Shown piece by piece: positions 39,559-48,853 of a stretch of 64,000 bases of DNA. Under the pieces are notes generated by a model, which was given only the letters and a program-made list of their open reading frames with translations, was not told the DNA's origin and searched no databases. Position 1 is the stretch's first letter. Each line of letters begins with the position of its first letter. This stretch comes from Pseudomonas paeninsulae. Lineage in GTDB: Bacteria > Pseudomonadota > Gammaproteobacteria > Pseudomonadales > Pseudomonadaceae. Position numbers and translations under genes: made by a program. The DNA lies in NCBI RefSeq assembly GCF_035621475.1, contig NZ_CP141799.1:4328501-4392500 (forward strand). Direction: 5' to 3'.

Positions 39559-41331
39559 TCAGCGATTGATTAGCACCTCCAGGGCGGCGTCCAACGCCGT
39601 GACAGCATCAACAATTATCCGCACGGTGGCACGATCAAATTCATGGTCGCGCTGCGAGTCGTGGACACCGCTGTTGAGGTAGCCCCACTCAATACTTCCT
39701 GCACCGACGCCTAGCAGTTGATCCAGAGCGGCGACGATTTCTGTAGCGCCAGCATACTGTGCTGCGATGCGACCAACAGCCGAACGCAGCTTGCTGCTTT
39801 TGTTGTTCAGTTCCCATGGCGACCGTGGTCCTCCGAGCTTGAGCTCAAGACGTCCATCGGCGCGCTTGCCCAGCCAAGTCCAAATACGATCGGTCAAACT
39901 CTCCAGCGCGGGCCGTGCTTGACGTAGTGCCTCGCGCTTCTCGTCGTGCGCAATCGCCTGCTGGGCCAGCAGAACATAATTTTTTACCGGCGGGTCGCTG
40001 TCGACGCGGAGTTGATGCTCACCATTGTGTGGCAAGAATTTGTAGCGCTTGATAACAGAGGCACGCTGAGCGCCAAGCTCCTGCTGGATGCGGTGCAAGA
40101 ACTCCTCTGCGTGGGAGGTCAGGATTACTTGCTTACCATCCAGCAAACCGTCCTCGAAGAAGGTGCGCCAGATGCCATCGCGGTGTTCGTCGTCGATCGC
40201 GTTGACGACGTCATCGAAGATGACCAGAGGGCAGCCCTGTGTGATGTTTTTGGCCAACAAGATCGCCAGGCCCAGGCACTTGATGTGCCCTTCGCTGAAG
40301 ACAATGAGTGCGTCATACCGCACGCCTGGTTCGCCAACGAACTCCACCTCAATCTTGCCGTTCTCTGCCACCGGCAGCCGTAGCGCATGTAGCAGGTCAC
40401 CCGGTGGATCGCCGCGGTTGAACGCGTTGTACAGATTACGAGCCTGTTCCCCCAGCCCCTGTAGCAGGACGCCCGGCAGAGCGGCCATATAATTCTGGAG
40501 CGCTGGTAGAAAACCGTCGTAAGCAGCGTTGATCCGGTGGTGGTGCGCTACAACTGGCTCCTCCAGCGCTACAGCCTGGATCAGTTCTCGGTTCGCCTCG
40601 TCGAACTGGGCTACAGTCTGGTTGGCTGCGACCAGGTCCTGATCGACTGTTGCTCGCAACGTCCGCAGCCGTTCTAATTCCAACCGATACTGGTCTAGCC
40701 TGGCCCGCTCTTGGACCAATGCCTCGCGCTGAGCATGCGCCTCGCGGGCCTGTTCATCCAAGCGATCAATAATCTCGGCGATACGTAGCAGGCTGTTCCA
40801 TGCGAGCCGTTCACCGTCGAGCCATGTGCTAAGCCAGTTACCTGCGGATCCTTGGGGCAACAGCGGCAGGCCGGCTGCTTGCAGCTCTGCGGGACACACA
40901 GTGGCGGCAGCGGTAACCACGCGACGCATCTCATCCCACAGCGTCCGTACAGACTCGCTCAACTCGTCCTGAAGGCCGCGTTCGCGCTGCTGGAGCTCGG
41001 CCAATTGCGCGAGCTGCTCCAGGCCCGTGCGGGCCTTGGCGAAAGGATCCTCTGCCACGGCTGCCAACCCTGTACCACACGCAGGACAGGTAGTTGCCCC
41101 GTCGGCCAGGGCTAGTACCGCCTCGTAAAGACTTGCGTAGGACACGTCGCTGGCGCGGGCTGCGAGCTGCCCAGACGCCTCCTGCCAGAGGCCCTGGACG
41201 CGGTAAGCGTCTGTCAGCAGTGCCTGAAGACGAGCCGGGGTCACATCATGGACAGTTGGTGGAGCAGCATCCAGCTGTGCTTGAACATAGGGCAGCCGTC
41301 CTTGCTGCTGAGGAGTGCCAAGGAGCCAGTC
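39559..41331 (-). pseudogene. Rad50/SMC-like ATPase, 3' part (interrupted by IS21)
   Basis: The C-terminal two thirds of an AAA/ABC-type ATPase: a coiled coil with a Rad50-type zinc hook (TTCPACGTGL), a second coiled coil, ABC signature-like FSEGHIKCLGLAILLAK, Walker B LVIFDDVVNAIDDEH and a His switch (ILTSHAEEF). The first codons of the open frame (to 41433) come from the IS end. Joining to the 5' part at the 7-bp duplication restores one frame of about 874 aa. Confidence 0.88.
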
Positions 41332-41435
41332 TGCGCATTCCACGCCATCCGGCCACTCATTCCACCAACATCCGGCCACCCGTTCCACGCTCATCCGGCC
41401 AGGCAGTCGGAGCGCAGCGACGCAGATTTTCATTG

Positions 41436-42191
41436 TTAGTCTGAAGTACCCGATGTCGTCAATTTCGTCGTGCGTCTACGCATCGATTCGCCCTTCAGTT
41501 CGATGCGGTAAGCGTTATGTACCAGTCGGTCGAGGATCGCATCGCCCAGGGTCGGATCGCCGATCAGATCGTGCCATTTGTCCACCGGCATCTGGCTGGT
41601 TACCAGTGTTGAGCGATGCCCGTAGCGGTCGTCCAGCAGTTCCAACATGTCGCGTCGTTGCGGCGCAGTAAACGGCGCCAGGCCCCAGTCATCAAGGATC
41701 AGCAGATCGGTCTTCGCATAACCGGCCATCAGTTTGGCGAAGCGGCCGTCACCGTGGGCCAGGCCCAGTTCTTCCATCAAGCGCGGCAGGCGCAGGTAGC
41801 GCACGCTGTAGCCGTCCCGGCAGGCCTTGTGTGCTAGCGCGCATGCGAGCCAGGTTTTGCCCACGCCAGTGGGCCCGCCGATGATCAGGTTCAGCCCGTC
41901 GCGTAGCCATTGGCCGCTGCCCAGTTGCAGGATCAGGGATTTGTCCAAGCCGCGCGGGCTGCGGTAATCGATGTCTTCCAGGCAGGCGTTGTGGCGCAGT
42001 CGGGCTGCTTTGAGGCGAGTCGTTAGACGTGCGTTTTCACGCTCAGTCAGCTCGCGGTCGACCATCAGTCCCAGGCGTTCATCGAAGCTGAGGTCGTTGA
42101 TGTCCGGTGTTGCGTGCTGCTCGCTCAAGGCTTTGATCATGCCGTGCAGGCGCAGGGTTTGCAGCTTGTCTAGAGTCGGGTTGGGTAGCAT
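41436..42191 (-). CDS. istB: IS21 helper ATPase IstB (second element)
   Basis: A 251-aa IstB: LIIGGPTGVGKTWLACALAHKA (P loop), LLILDDWGLAPFTAPQRRD (Walker B), SQMPVDKWHDLIGDPTLGDAILDRLVHNA (sensor region). Intact, 20 bp downstream of istA. Confidence 0.94.
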   Translation of the reverse strand: MLPNPTLDKLQTLRLHGMIKALSEQHATPDINDLSFDERLGLMVDRELTERENARLTTRLKAARLRHNACLEDIDYRSPRGLDKSLILQLGSGQWLRDGLNLIIGGPTGVGKTWLACALAHKACRDGYSVRYLRLPRLMEELGLAHGDGRFAKLMAGYAKTDLLILDDWGLAPFTAPQRRDMLELLDDRYGHRSTLVTSQMPVDKWHDLIGDPTLGDAILDRLVHNAYRIELKGESMRRRTTKLTTSGTSD

Positions 42192-42211
42192 TTTGGTGCT
42201 CCTTTTTTAGG

Positions 42212-43741
42212 TCAGTGGTAGTAGCCGGGGCCACGCAGGTTGCTGTGTTCGTCGGGCAACAGCGGCAGGTTCTGCTGGCCCAGCGGTAGCCGCTCCAGGC
42301 CTTGGCGCAGGATCGATTCGAGGCTTTTGTAACTGCATGCGCCCAGCGCCAGAGCTCGCTGGCAAGCGGCTTCCAGCCGCTCTTCGCCGTGGTGTTTGCC
42401 CAGCCGCAGGATGCCCAGGCAGGCGCGGAAGCCGTGCTGCGGATGGATCCGGCGTTCGAGGATGTAGGCGATGACGCCGGCAGTGTTCGGCCCGGTCTGC
42501 TCTGCCCAGTGGATCAGCCTTTGCGGCGTCCATTCGGCGTGTTCGCGGTGGCTCTTGGGCATGTGTTCGGTTTGGGTGGTGTGGCGGCCTTTATGTGGCG
42601 AGCGCAGATGGCTGGCCACACGCTGGTTGGCGTGGAAGCATTCAACGGTCTGCGCGGTCAACCGCACTTCAAGCTGGTGCTTCACCAACTGATACGGTAC
42701 GGAGTAGTAATGCCCGTCGACTTCGACGTGGTAGTCGATGTGCACCCGTACCTTTTTCCATTCGGCGTAGACGTACGGATGTTCCGGCAACGGTTGCAGT
42801 GCGGGGCGGTCAATGGCCTCGAAGGCTGAGCGGCGTGAGCCGGGCAGCTTCTTGAAGGGCCTTTGGTTGAGGCGTTCGAGCAGCACGCCGATCGCCGTAT
42901 TGAGTTCGCCCAGCGAGAAGAACTGGCGGTTGCGCAGCGCGGCGAGGATCCAGCGCTCGACCACCTGCACACCGACTTCGACCTTGGCTTTATCCCTCGG
43001 CTTACGCGAGCGAGCGGGCAATACAGCGACCCCGTAGTGCTCGGCCAAGTCGCGGTAACTGGGGTTGATGTCCGGCTCGTAGCGATGCGCCTTGGTGACG
43101 CCGCTGCGCAGATTGTCCGGCACCAGGATCTCCGACGTCCCACCGAGAAAAGCGAAGCAGCGCGCGTGCGAGCCCAGCCAGTCGGGCAGTTTCTGCGACC
43201 AGGTGGCCTCGGCAAAGGTGTAGCTGGAGGCGCCCAGGACGGCGACGAATATCTGGGTCTGACGGATTTCCCCAGTCTGCCGGTCGATGACCGGCACGGT
43301 TTGGCCGGCGTAGTCGACGAACAGCTTTTCGCCTGCGCGATGTTCCTGGCGCATGACCACATCGACCTTGGCGGCCCAGAGGCGGTAGTGCTCGCAGAAC
43401 CAGCTGTACTGGAAGCCTTGCGGGTGGCTGAGGCGATACTCCTGCCAGAGCAGGGCCAGGGTTACGCCGGGGCGCCGTAGTTCGGCGTGGGCCCAAGCCC
43501 AGTCGGGCATAGGACGCTGCTCACTGGGGACGGCGGGCAGTGGTGGAAAAAGACTCCGTTGCAACTCGGCGTCGGTCAGAGCAGAGGGCCAAGTCAGGCC
43601 GCTGGCAGCAAAACGATTGAGGTAGTCACCGACGGTGGCTCGCCCCACTTGCAGGCTGACAGCGATCTGGCGGGCAGATAGACCAACCTCAAACTTGAGA
43701 CGCAGTACTTCTCGAATCTTACGCATGGATAACCGCTCCAC
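42212..43741 (-). CDS. istA: IS21 transposase IstA (second element)
   Basis: A 509-aa DDE transposase: HTH (LSARQIAVSLQVGRATVGDYL), catalytic core with KLFVDYAGQTVPV (first Asp), VPDNLRSGVTKA (second Asp) and DKAKVEVGVQVVERW (Glu), plus a C-terminal LPGSRRSAFEAIDRPAL region. Intact. Confidence 0.94.
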   Translation of the reverse strand: MERLSMRKIREVLRLKFEVGLSARQIAVSLQVGRATVGDYLNRFAASGLTWPSALTDAELQRSLFPPLPAVPSEQRPMPDWAWAHAELRRPGVTLALLWQEYRLSHPQGFQYSWFCEHYRLWAAKVDVVMRQEHRAGEKLFVDYAGQTVPVIDRQTGEIRQTQIFVAVLGASSYTFAEATWSQKLPDWLGSHARCFAFLGGTSEILVPDNLRSGVTKAHRYEPDINPSYRDLAEHYGVAVLPARSRKPRDKAKVEVGVQVVERWILAALRNRQFFSLGELNTAIGVLLERLNQRPFKKLPGSRRSAFEAIDRPALQPLPEHPYVYAEWKKVRVHIDYHVEVDGHYYSVPYQLVKHQLEVRLTAQTVECFHANQRVASHLRSPHKGRHTTQTEHMPKSHREHAEWTPQRLIHWAEQTGPNTAGVIAYILERRIHPQHGFRACLGILRLGKHHGEERLEAACQRALALGACSYKSLESILRQGLERLPLGQQNLPLLPDEHSNLRGPGYYH

Positions 43742-43907
43742 AACGACCTCTTCGCTTCGATAAAAGAGGTCGATGGTAGTGAATTAATCCTGCGTTGCTG
43801 CCTGCCTGAACGGTGGCCGGATGTGCGTGGAACGGGTGGCCGGATCACCGTGGAATCGGTGGCCGGATGCTCATGGAACAGGTGGCCGGATGGCCGTGGA
43901 ATCCGCA

Positions 43908-44766
43908 GCCAGTCGACACAAACCAGATACGCCGTGCCTGGCGAAACTCGCTGTGCTAATGCGGACTCCTGCTCGACGACCGCGGCAATCCTTTGCGGAT
44001 AAGCAGCAATCGTTTGCTCGGAGTTTGTCAGCTGGAGTCGACGCACCGCCAGTTGAGACGCCTGAGTCCCAACGAGCATCAGGTCTTGATCGAGTGATGG
44101 GTTGAAGCCACGTATGAATTCGCTAAATTGATCTACACCGAACAGCGTTGCGATTAGCTGGCGCTGATCACCTGGTGTTCGCGCTGCGATGCGTGCGAAG
44201 TCGTCTAGACGATTCTTTTCGATGAAGCAGAAGCGGTACTCGGCTTCATCGGGCTGAACGATCTCGGTGCCTCCGTCCCCTCTAGAGGACAGCTCCGGCG
44301 CAGCATGGCGGCGCAAGCGGGCGTTGTTGCAATACGTCCGCTGGTCCATCCGCTTAACTTGCGCTTCGCTGATGGAACCCAGCATCGCGACTTCCAGCGC
44401 CTCGAAGAAGCTACTTTTCCCGGTTCCGTTGGCACCGTAGACCAAGGTGATGTCATGGCTGAGGTCGAAGGTCTCCTGCCGCATGAATCCGCGAAAAGGT
44501 CCGACCTCGAGTTGGTGTAAGCGCCCGAGCGCAGGTCCGGCATCAGGCCCGTGGGGATTTCCCTCGTACGCAGCAGGTGATTGCGCCAAGTGCGCAACGG
44601 CCAATGGCGATAAACGAATAGACCGTCCTCGGCGTGCGGCGCCGACCTCGGTAAGTGGCTGCAAATGGTTGAGTACCACGTGCGCGAGTCGGCGCACGTC
44701 ATCGTGCACTTCCAACTGTGCCAGGTGCTCAAGGAATCGGTGGTACTCCGAATGAACACTTGCCAT
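43908..44766 (-). pseudogene. Rad50/SMC-like ATPase, 5' part (interrupted by IS21)
   Basis: Starts with ATG at 44766 after a strong GGAGGGAGGAACTGC leader. The N-terminal ATPase lobe shows FRGFMRQETFDLSHDITLVYG and the P loop GANGTGKSSF (near residue 118), then the Q-loop region and the first coiled coil. The frame breaks at ...AYLVCVDWL where the IS begins. 859 nt here plus 1766 nt in the 3' part equals 875 codons, so only the IS disrupts the gene. Confidence 0.88.
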
Positions 44767-44860
44767 GCAGTTCCTCCCTCCCTGCCAAAAGACGCTGTGC
44801 GCATGTCCATGGCACTGTTGATCGACCTACTGGGTAGTCAGGTCATGATTCCGTTCGCCG

Positions 44861-45913
44861 TCATGGCTTTTGGAAGTTCACGGCATAGTAGTCAATCACC
44901 TGCGCCGCCTGGCTCCCCTGTCGGAAACGTTTTTGCTCCTCGAAATCTATCGAAGGTAGCATGTGGATCAGCTGGTGTTCTCCATACTGGGCCATAACCT
45001 GTTGGGCATCCAGCTCTCCCACACGATGCCCCATGAGAGTGTTTGCAGCCTCAATGGCTGCGCCGATCATCACGTCCGCCAACTGCACCGCTGGACTGGT
45101 CTTGGAGTCGACCTGTATCACCGATTTGAGCTTGAGTGGAAAGGTGATGCTTGCGATCTCAGACTGACGAAACGTGACCGCGTCCTTGTGGCCGATAAAG
45201 CGCAGGAGCAAGTCGTGATAGGCCAGCAGGTTCTTGGACTGATCGTGTTCGACGCGATAGGGGCCGTCGGCCATGACCTCCATGCGGCTGATCAGGGACT
45301 GTAGGACTATGAAGGCTGCATCTGTGCTGACGCCGGGGGTAGCGATTGCCTGCAGGCACTCCGGCGACGCGAACTGCGCAAGGGGACCCAGCGCTTCCGG
45401 TAGATCCCTCCATCGCGAGGAGCGCGCGGCCTCCACCAGGTCGTCAAGTGCTGCACGGCTCTTCTCTTTCATTGCGCGCTGGAAACAGCGGAGTAACCGA
45501 TCGAGTGCGCCCGGCCCAAGGAGCTTCGCTCCTGTCACGTAAAGCAGTGATGCGAGCGAGTAGTTCTGCCCGTCCTGATAGAAGTCCACCCCGAGCTCGT
45601 AATAGAACGGCTCTACTGCGTAGTCCAGGAACATCAGCAGCAGGAGGAAGCGCTTATCGCAGACGTAGGTCACGCACTTGTGGTTCGTCAGCAGCTCTCG
45701 ATGCAGCGCAATTAGGCGCTGATGATTAGCCGGCCTGCGCGCTAAGGCTCGATACTTCAGCTCCTCAGCCTGCAGTCTGGGAAAATACTCTCGAATGAGG
45801 CGCGCCGCCTCGCCATCGTCAATGGCGATAGCGGCTGCCCCTTGAAGCCGCTGCTCGGAGTTTAAAAGATCGAAGCCGGTGTAACCGCTTTCGTCGATTC
45901 GAAAACATTCCAT
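44861..45913 (-). CDS. DUF3800-domain protein
   Basis: A 350-aa protein with an N-terminal acidic motif (CFRIDESGYTGFDLL) and a C-terminal SPAVQLADVMIGAAIEAANT motif, the hallmarks of DUF3800 proteins, which are predicted to have an RNase-H-like fold. The start at 45913 is chosen over TTG at 45919. First gene of the operon DUF3800, ATPase, HEPN-zinc ribbon, with 94 bp before the ATPase gene. DUF3800 genes are common in defence islands; a nuclease role is inferred. Confidence 0.8.
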   Translation of the reverse strand: MECFRIDESGYTGFDLLNSEQRLQGAAAIAIDDGEAARLIREYFPRLQAEELKYRALARRPANHQRLIALHRELLTNHKCVTYVCDKRFLLLLMFLDYAVEPFYYELGVDFYQDGQNYSLASLLYVTGAKLLGPGALDRLLRCFQRAMKEKSRAALDDLVEAARSSRWRDLPEALGPLAQFASPECLQAIATPGVSTDAAFIVLQSLISRMEVMADGPYRVEHDQSKNLLAYHDLLLRFIGHKDAVTFRQSEIASITFPLKLKSVIQVDSKTSPAVQLADVMIGAAIEAANTLMGHRVGELDAQQVMAQYGEHQLIHMLPSIDFEEQKRFRQGSQAAQVIDYYAVNFQKP

Positions 45914-46230
45914 CTGCAATATCCATCACGCGGCTGGAGGGGTATTCAGATAGTACAGCTTTGAATGAGCCCTAAGCATGCAGGCTGCTTTTCATCAGTG
46001 GTGTATCGAGAGCTGGGCTGATTCACATAGTGCTACGGGCGAGAGCTATGCGCGTGGGTAATGGATTTCATCCAATCAAAAATGGGGCGTAGATTTATTT
46101 CCCTTACTAAAAAATGTCCGCTTTGGGCCGACTCCAGCCTGAAGCGTCTGGCAGAAGTCGGCCAGAAGCGGCCTTTTAAGTAGCGAAGGTAATCTGTACC
46201 CATTTGCCTTCGCAGGACCTAATTTCAGCT
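45914..46230. other. Intergenic region with long hairpin
   Basis: No gene. It should contain the promoter of the DUF3800 operon near 45,920-45,980. At 46,124-46,162 GGCCGACT...AAGTCGGCC forms a hairpin, followed by an imperfect copy (GGCCAGAAGCGGCC) and TTTT; it could terminate transcription reaching past the 46,231 gene. Confidence 0.5.
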
Positions 46231-46587
46231 TTAGTGCCAACCCTTTCGCGCGCTGCCACACATCAAACATTTGCTGTATGTACCGTAGCGGCCATCTAAA
46301 TGGCGCAAGGGTCCACCACAATTATCACAGCCGCCCAGCAACTCCCCCTGCATCCAGCGGAACTCAAGCCAGGCACGATAGAGGCTCCACACTATCCCGC
46401 CCACCGTTAACATGACCGCTACCCAAAACACTCCTTGTTTTAGAGGTGCAATCATCTGGTCAAGCGGACTCGCTGATGCGGCGGAGGGATCAATCAGCAA
46501 CATTGTGCCCATCCCGATCAAGGTAAGCAGTCCTGGCAAAGCGTAGAGCCTGATATTTCGTTCAATTGCTGTAACGTTGATGTTCAT
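46231..46587 (-). CDS. Two-TM protein with C-terminal zinc ribbon, CBASS-associated (Cap19-like)
   Basis: A 118-aa protein with two hydrophobic segments (about residues 14-33 and 52-72) and a C-terminal CDNCGGPLRH...SKCLMCGS zinc ribbon. Last gene on the minus strand of the CBASS locus, 172 bp after the exonuclease gene. From memory, some type III CBASS operons carry an exonuclease (Cap18) followed by a small two-TM protein (Cap19); this matches in order and architecture. Biochemical role unknown. Confidence 0.6.
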   Translation of the reverse strand: MNINVTAIERNIRLYALPGLLTLIGMGTMLLIDPSAASASPLDQMIAPLKQGVFWVAVMLTVGGIVWSLYRAWLEFRWMQGELLGGCDNCGGPLRHLDGRYGTYSKCLMCGSARKGWH

Positions 46588-46759
46588 TACCCCCCCGCTC
46601 CACGCATCCCCAAAGGACCATTCTTAACCGAGCTCGCTACGACCCATTTCCCCCTTTGGCGCTTATAGCCAGGGCCTGCGCGCTCCGCTTGCTCTTAAAG
46701 CGAGCATCTGGGCAAGCCCCGGCTTCCCTAGCCCCACGAGCTGCTTGCCAAAGGATCCG

Positions 46760-47317
46760 TCAGGGCCTACCAAACACCAGCTTTTCACGAATCAAGTTGA
46801 ACAACTCCGCCTGGTAAACGGCGTCATCTAGGGCATCATGGTTGCCCGAGCTTTCAGGATTCACTACCTTCTCAATTTCGCTTGAGCGGGTCGATTTCCA
46901 AGCGCATCCGGAGGCACCGAAGTACATCGACTTAATGTCGAGCGCTGCGATTCCGAAGGGGTTTTCACCCAAGAACAGATGAAAGTAATAGTTCACGAAG
47001 CTCCAGTCGAACGAAGCGTTGAACCCTACGAACACTACCCTTTGACCGGCATCAGCTAGTGACTCTACCCAGGCCCTGAATTGCGCCATTGCCTCACTAG
47101 GTTCCAAGCCCTCTTCGCGAAGCCTCTCAAGTGACAACCCTGTGACCTCAAGGGCAGCCGGCACAAACTCCTGAGAGATAGGCTTCAGAAAGCAGGAGAA
47201 CTGCTCCGCCGGATTCGACGCCACGCACGCGCCGATAGAAAGCATGCTGTACTTGCCAGGGATCGGGCCAGATGCCTCGATGTCGACTGAGACGAAAATT
47301 TCTTTGTCTGCTTTCAT
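46760..47317 (-). CDS. DEDDh 3'-5' exonuclease, CBASS-associated (Cap18-like)
   Basis: A 185-aa DnaQ-fold exonuclease. Exo [14 protein letters not shown] (Asp and Glu); Exo [18 protein letters not shown] (Asp); Exo [18 protein letters not shown] (His and Asp), so all five DEDDh residues are present. It follows the TRIP13 gene by 151 bp. Exonucleases at this position in CBASS operons are called Cap18; possible roles are degrading phage or signal nucleic acid. Confidence 0.8.
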   Translation of the reverse strand: MKADKEIFVSVDIEASGPIPGKYSMLSIGACVASNPAEQFSCFLKPISQEFVPAALEVTGLSLERLREEGLEPSEAMAQFRAWVESLADAGQRVVFVGFNASFDWSFVNYYFHLFLGENPFGIAALDIKSMYFGASGCAWKSTRSSEIEKVVNPESSGNHDALDDAVYQAELFNLIREKLVFGRP

Positions 47318-47468
47318 AAATACTCCGTTTTAGCTGATTTCCGCATGGCAACAGCAGCCTTCAGCACCAGACACCACAACAGCGGGAAAGATCATCGCGT
47401 ACTAGGTAAAGAGGGCTGCAGGTCAACCCGAGGCGTCGCCACCGAGCCCGATCACGCGACCAGAATGT

Positions 47469-48365
47469 TTACTTATCTTCCATAACCGGTGATGGCTTCA
47501 TCTCCAGTATTGAGTCGGTCAGATCTTTGAAGCTCAGCGGACGATTAGGGAAGGCTTTCGCCATTGCCGTAGGGTACAAGCGCGTCCGAATATCGGAGTA
47601 AGTCCATGCTGGCTGACCGTTACGCTCGCCAGTGACTGACGCCAAATCGGTCAGCTGCTTGTCCGTGAGCCCCATGCCCAGCAGATCCATGCTGAGCAGC
47701 TCTTTCCGCTCAGTAGCGTCTGGGCGAGTGAACTCTTCAACGATGGCAGCTCGTCGACGAAGTGCTGCGTCCAAGACTGAAAGTCGGTTAGTGCACAGGA
47801 TCACCACGATCCGACCGCCATATTTGCGCAATTCATCCACGCCTTGGATCAAGGTGTTCACAGCCACCTTATCTTCGTGGTGGCTCTGACTTTGCGAGCG
47901 GGAAGCAGCGATCGAGTCGCCTTCGTCGATGATGAGAATCGCCCTGCGCTTTTTGCCTGCTGCCTCGACAACCTCTGCAAAAGCTTGGGTCAAAAGCGTA
48001 CCCATCTCGCCGACCTTACCAGAGCCGCGGACCCGGTTGCTGAGCTTGAACAGCACCGAGTCTTCAGTGCGTGAGTCACGGACGATACGGTTAGCAATGC
48101 ACTCCGCTGTCGCTGTCTTCCCGGTACCGACGTCGCCATGGAAGATCACCAGGGGATATTGATCGGCAACCAGATTGCAAATCGGCAGCACGCTTTTATG
48201 GTGCGCCTTGCTCCACTCGGACAACTGGCCCTGATTCAGTAAGAGCTGGAGCTGGTTTTGCACACGCTCATAGCGACCCACAAACCCGAGCAACACTTTT
48301 TCACGCTCAGTCAGCTGGGCTTCCGGCAGTTCAATCACCGAGTCAAAAACGCTATTGTTGCTCAT
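47469..48365 (-). CDS. cap6: TRIP13/Pch2-like AAA+ ATPase (Cap6) of type III CBASS
   Basis: A 298-aa AAA+ protein: P loop FHGDVGTGKTATAECIANR, Walker B AILIIDEGDSIAAS, sensor 1 VVILCTNRL and arginine fingers in DAALRRRAAIVEEF. In type III CBASS, TRIP13-like ATPases remodel the closed HORMA protein and switch off the cyclase. The start overlaps the HORMA stop by 4 nt, showing tight coupling. Confidence 0.9.
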   Translation of the reverse strand: MSNNSVFDSVIELPEAQLTEREKVLLGFVGRYERVQNQLQLLLNQGQLSEWSKAHHKSVLPICNLVADQYPLVIFHGDVGTGKTATAECIANRIVRDSRTEDSVLFKLSNRVRGSGKVGEMGTLLTQAFAEVVEAAGKKRRAILIIDEGDSIAASRSQSQSHHEDKVAVNTLIQGVDELRKYGGRIVVILCTNRLSVLDAALRRRAAIVEEFTRPDATERKELLSMDLLGMGLTDKQLTDLASVTGERNGQPAWTYSDIRTRLYPTAMAKAFPNRPLSFKDLTDSILEMKPSPVMEDK

Positions 48366-48853
48366 CGGATGTAGTCCTTCCGTTCCATGCCGTAGCCGTT
48401 GCTAGAGTATTCGCGACCACCGCTCTGGGTTAGCTGAGAGTGGCTAATGTCGTCGTAAGAGGTCGTCCAGTTGATTTTCAACTTGCCAGACATATTCTCC
48501 TGCGCTTGCTGGGTGTAACTGTCGTTGTAGGACAGAACGATCCGCAGGTGTGCACCCTGAACCTTCGGCCAGCGCGCATCACCTGGGCGCTGGTTGGCTA
48601 GGGAGCCAGACTCGTTGACATAGAACCGGGTGGCCTTCTGCTCTACCCCATGACTAAGTAATGTGAGATCCGCAAACTTGAGGTAGCCATTCTTTGCCAG
48701 CAGCTCAATGTCATTGGCCCATTCTTTTGCTTTCACCTCAGTCACAGCTTCGCTGCTCGACGCGATCATCAGGAGGTCGGCAGTGATTCGCCGCACGACC
48801 GCTTCGATGTCAGTGGTGGTGTAGGTAGTGGTTTGAGTGGCGCTGTAACTCAT
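48362..48853 (-). CDS. cap7: Bacterial HORMA-domain protein (Cap7) of type III CBASS
   Basis: A 163-aa protein with the bacterial HORMA pattern: an N-terminal TTYTTTDIEAVVRRITADLLMIA helix, a central beta region and a C-terminal 'safety belt' ending YSSNGYGMERKDYIR. HORMA proteins bind closure peptides on infection and activate the CD-NTase. It lies between the cyclase and TRIP13 genes with 4-nt overlaps on both sides. Similarity is judged by pattern and context. Confidence 0.82.
   Translation of the reverse strand: MSYSATQTTTYTTTDIEAVVRRITADLLMIASSSEAVTEVKAKEWANDIELLAKNGYLKFADLTLLSHGVEQKATRFYVNESGSLANQRPGDARWPKVQGAHLRIVLSYNDSYTQQAQENMSGKLKINWTTSYDDISHSQLTQSGGREYSSNGYGMERKDYIR

Larger units (their letters stand above)
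41332..43907 (-). mobile_element. IS21-family insertion sequence (complete), second type
   Basis: A 2576-bp element with ends TGCGCATTCCACGCC (41332) and, reversed from 43907, TGCGGATTCCACGGCC, each with several GTGGCCGGAT-type internal subrepeats. It is flanked by the 7-bp duplication GCCAGTC (41325-41331 and 43908-43914). It sits inside the Rad50-like ATPase gene. Different end family from the IS21 at 29.3 kb. Confidence 0.92.
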
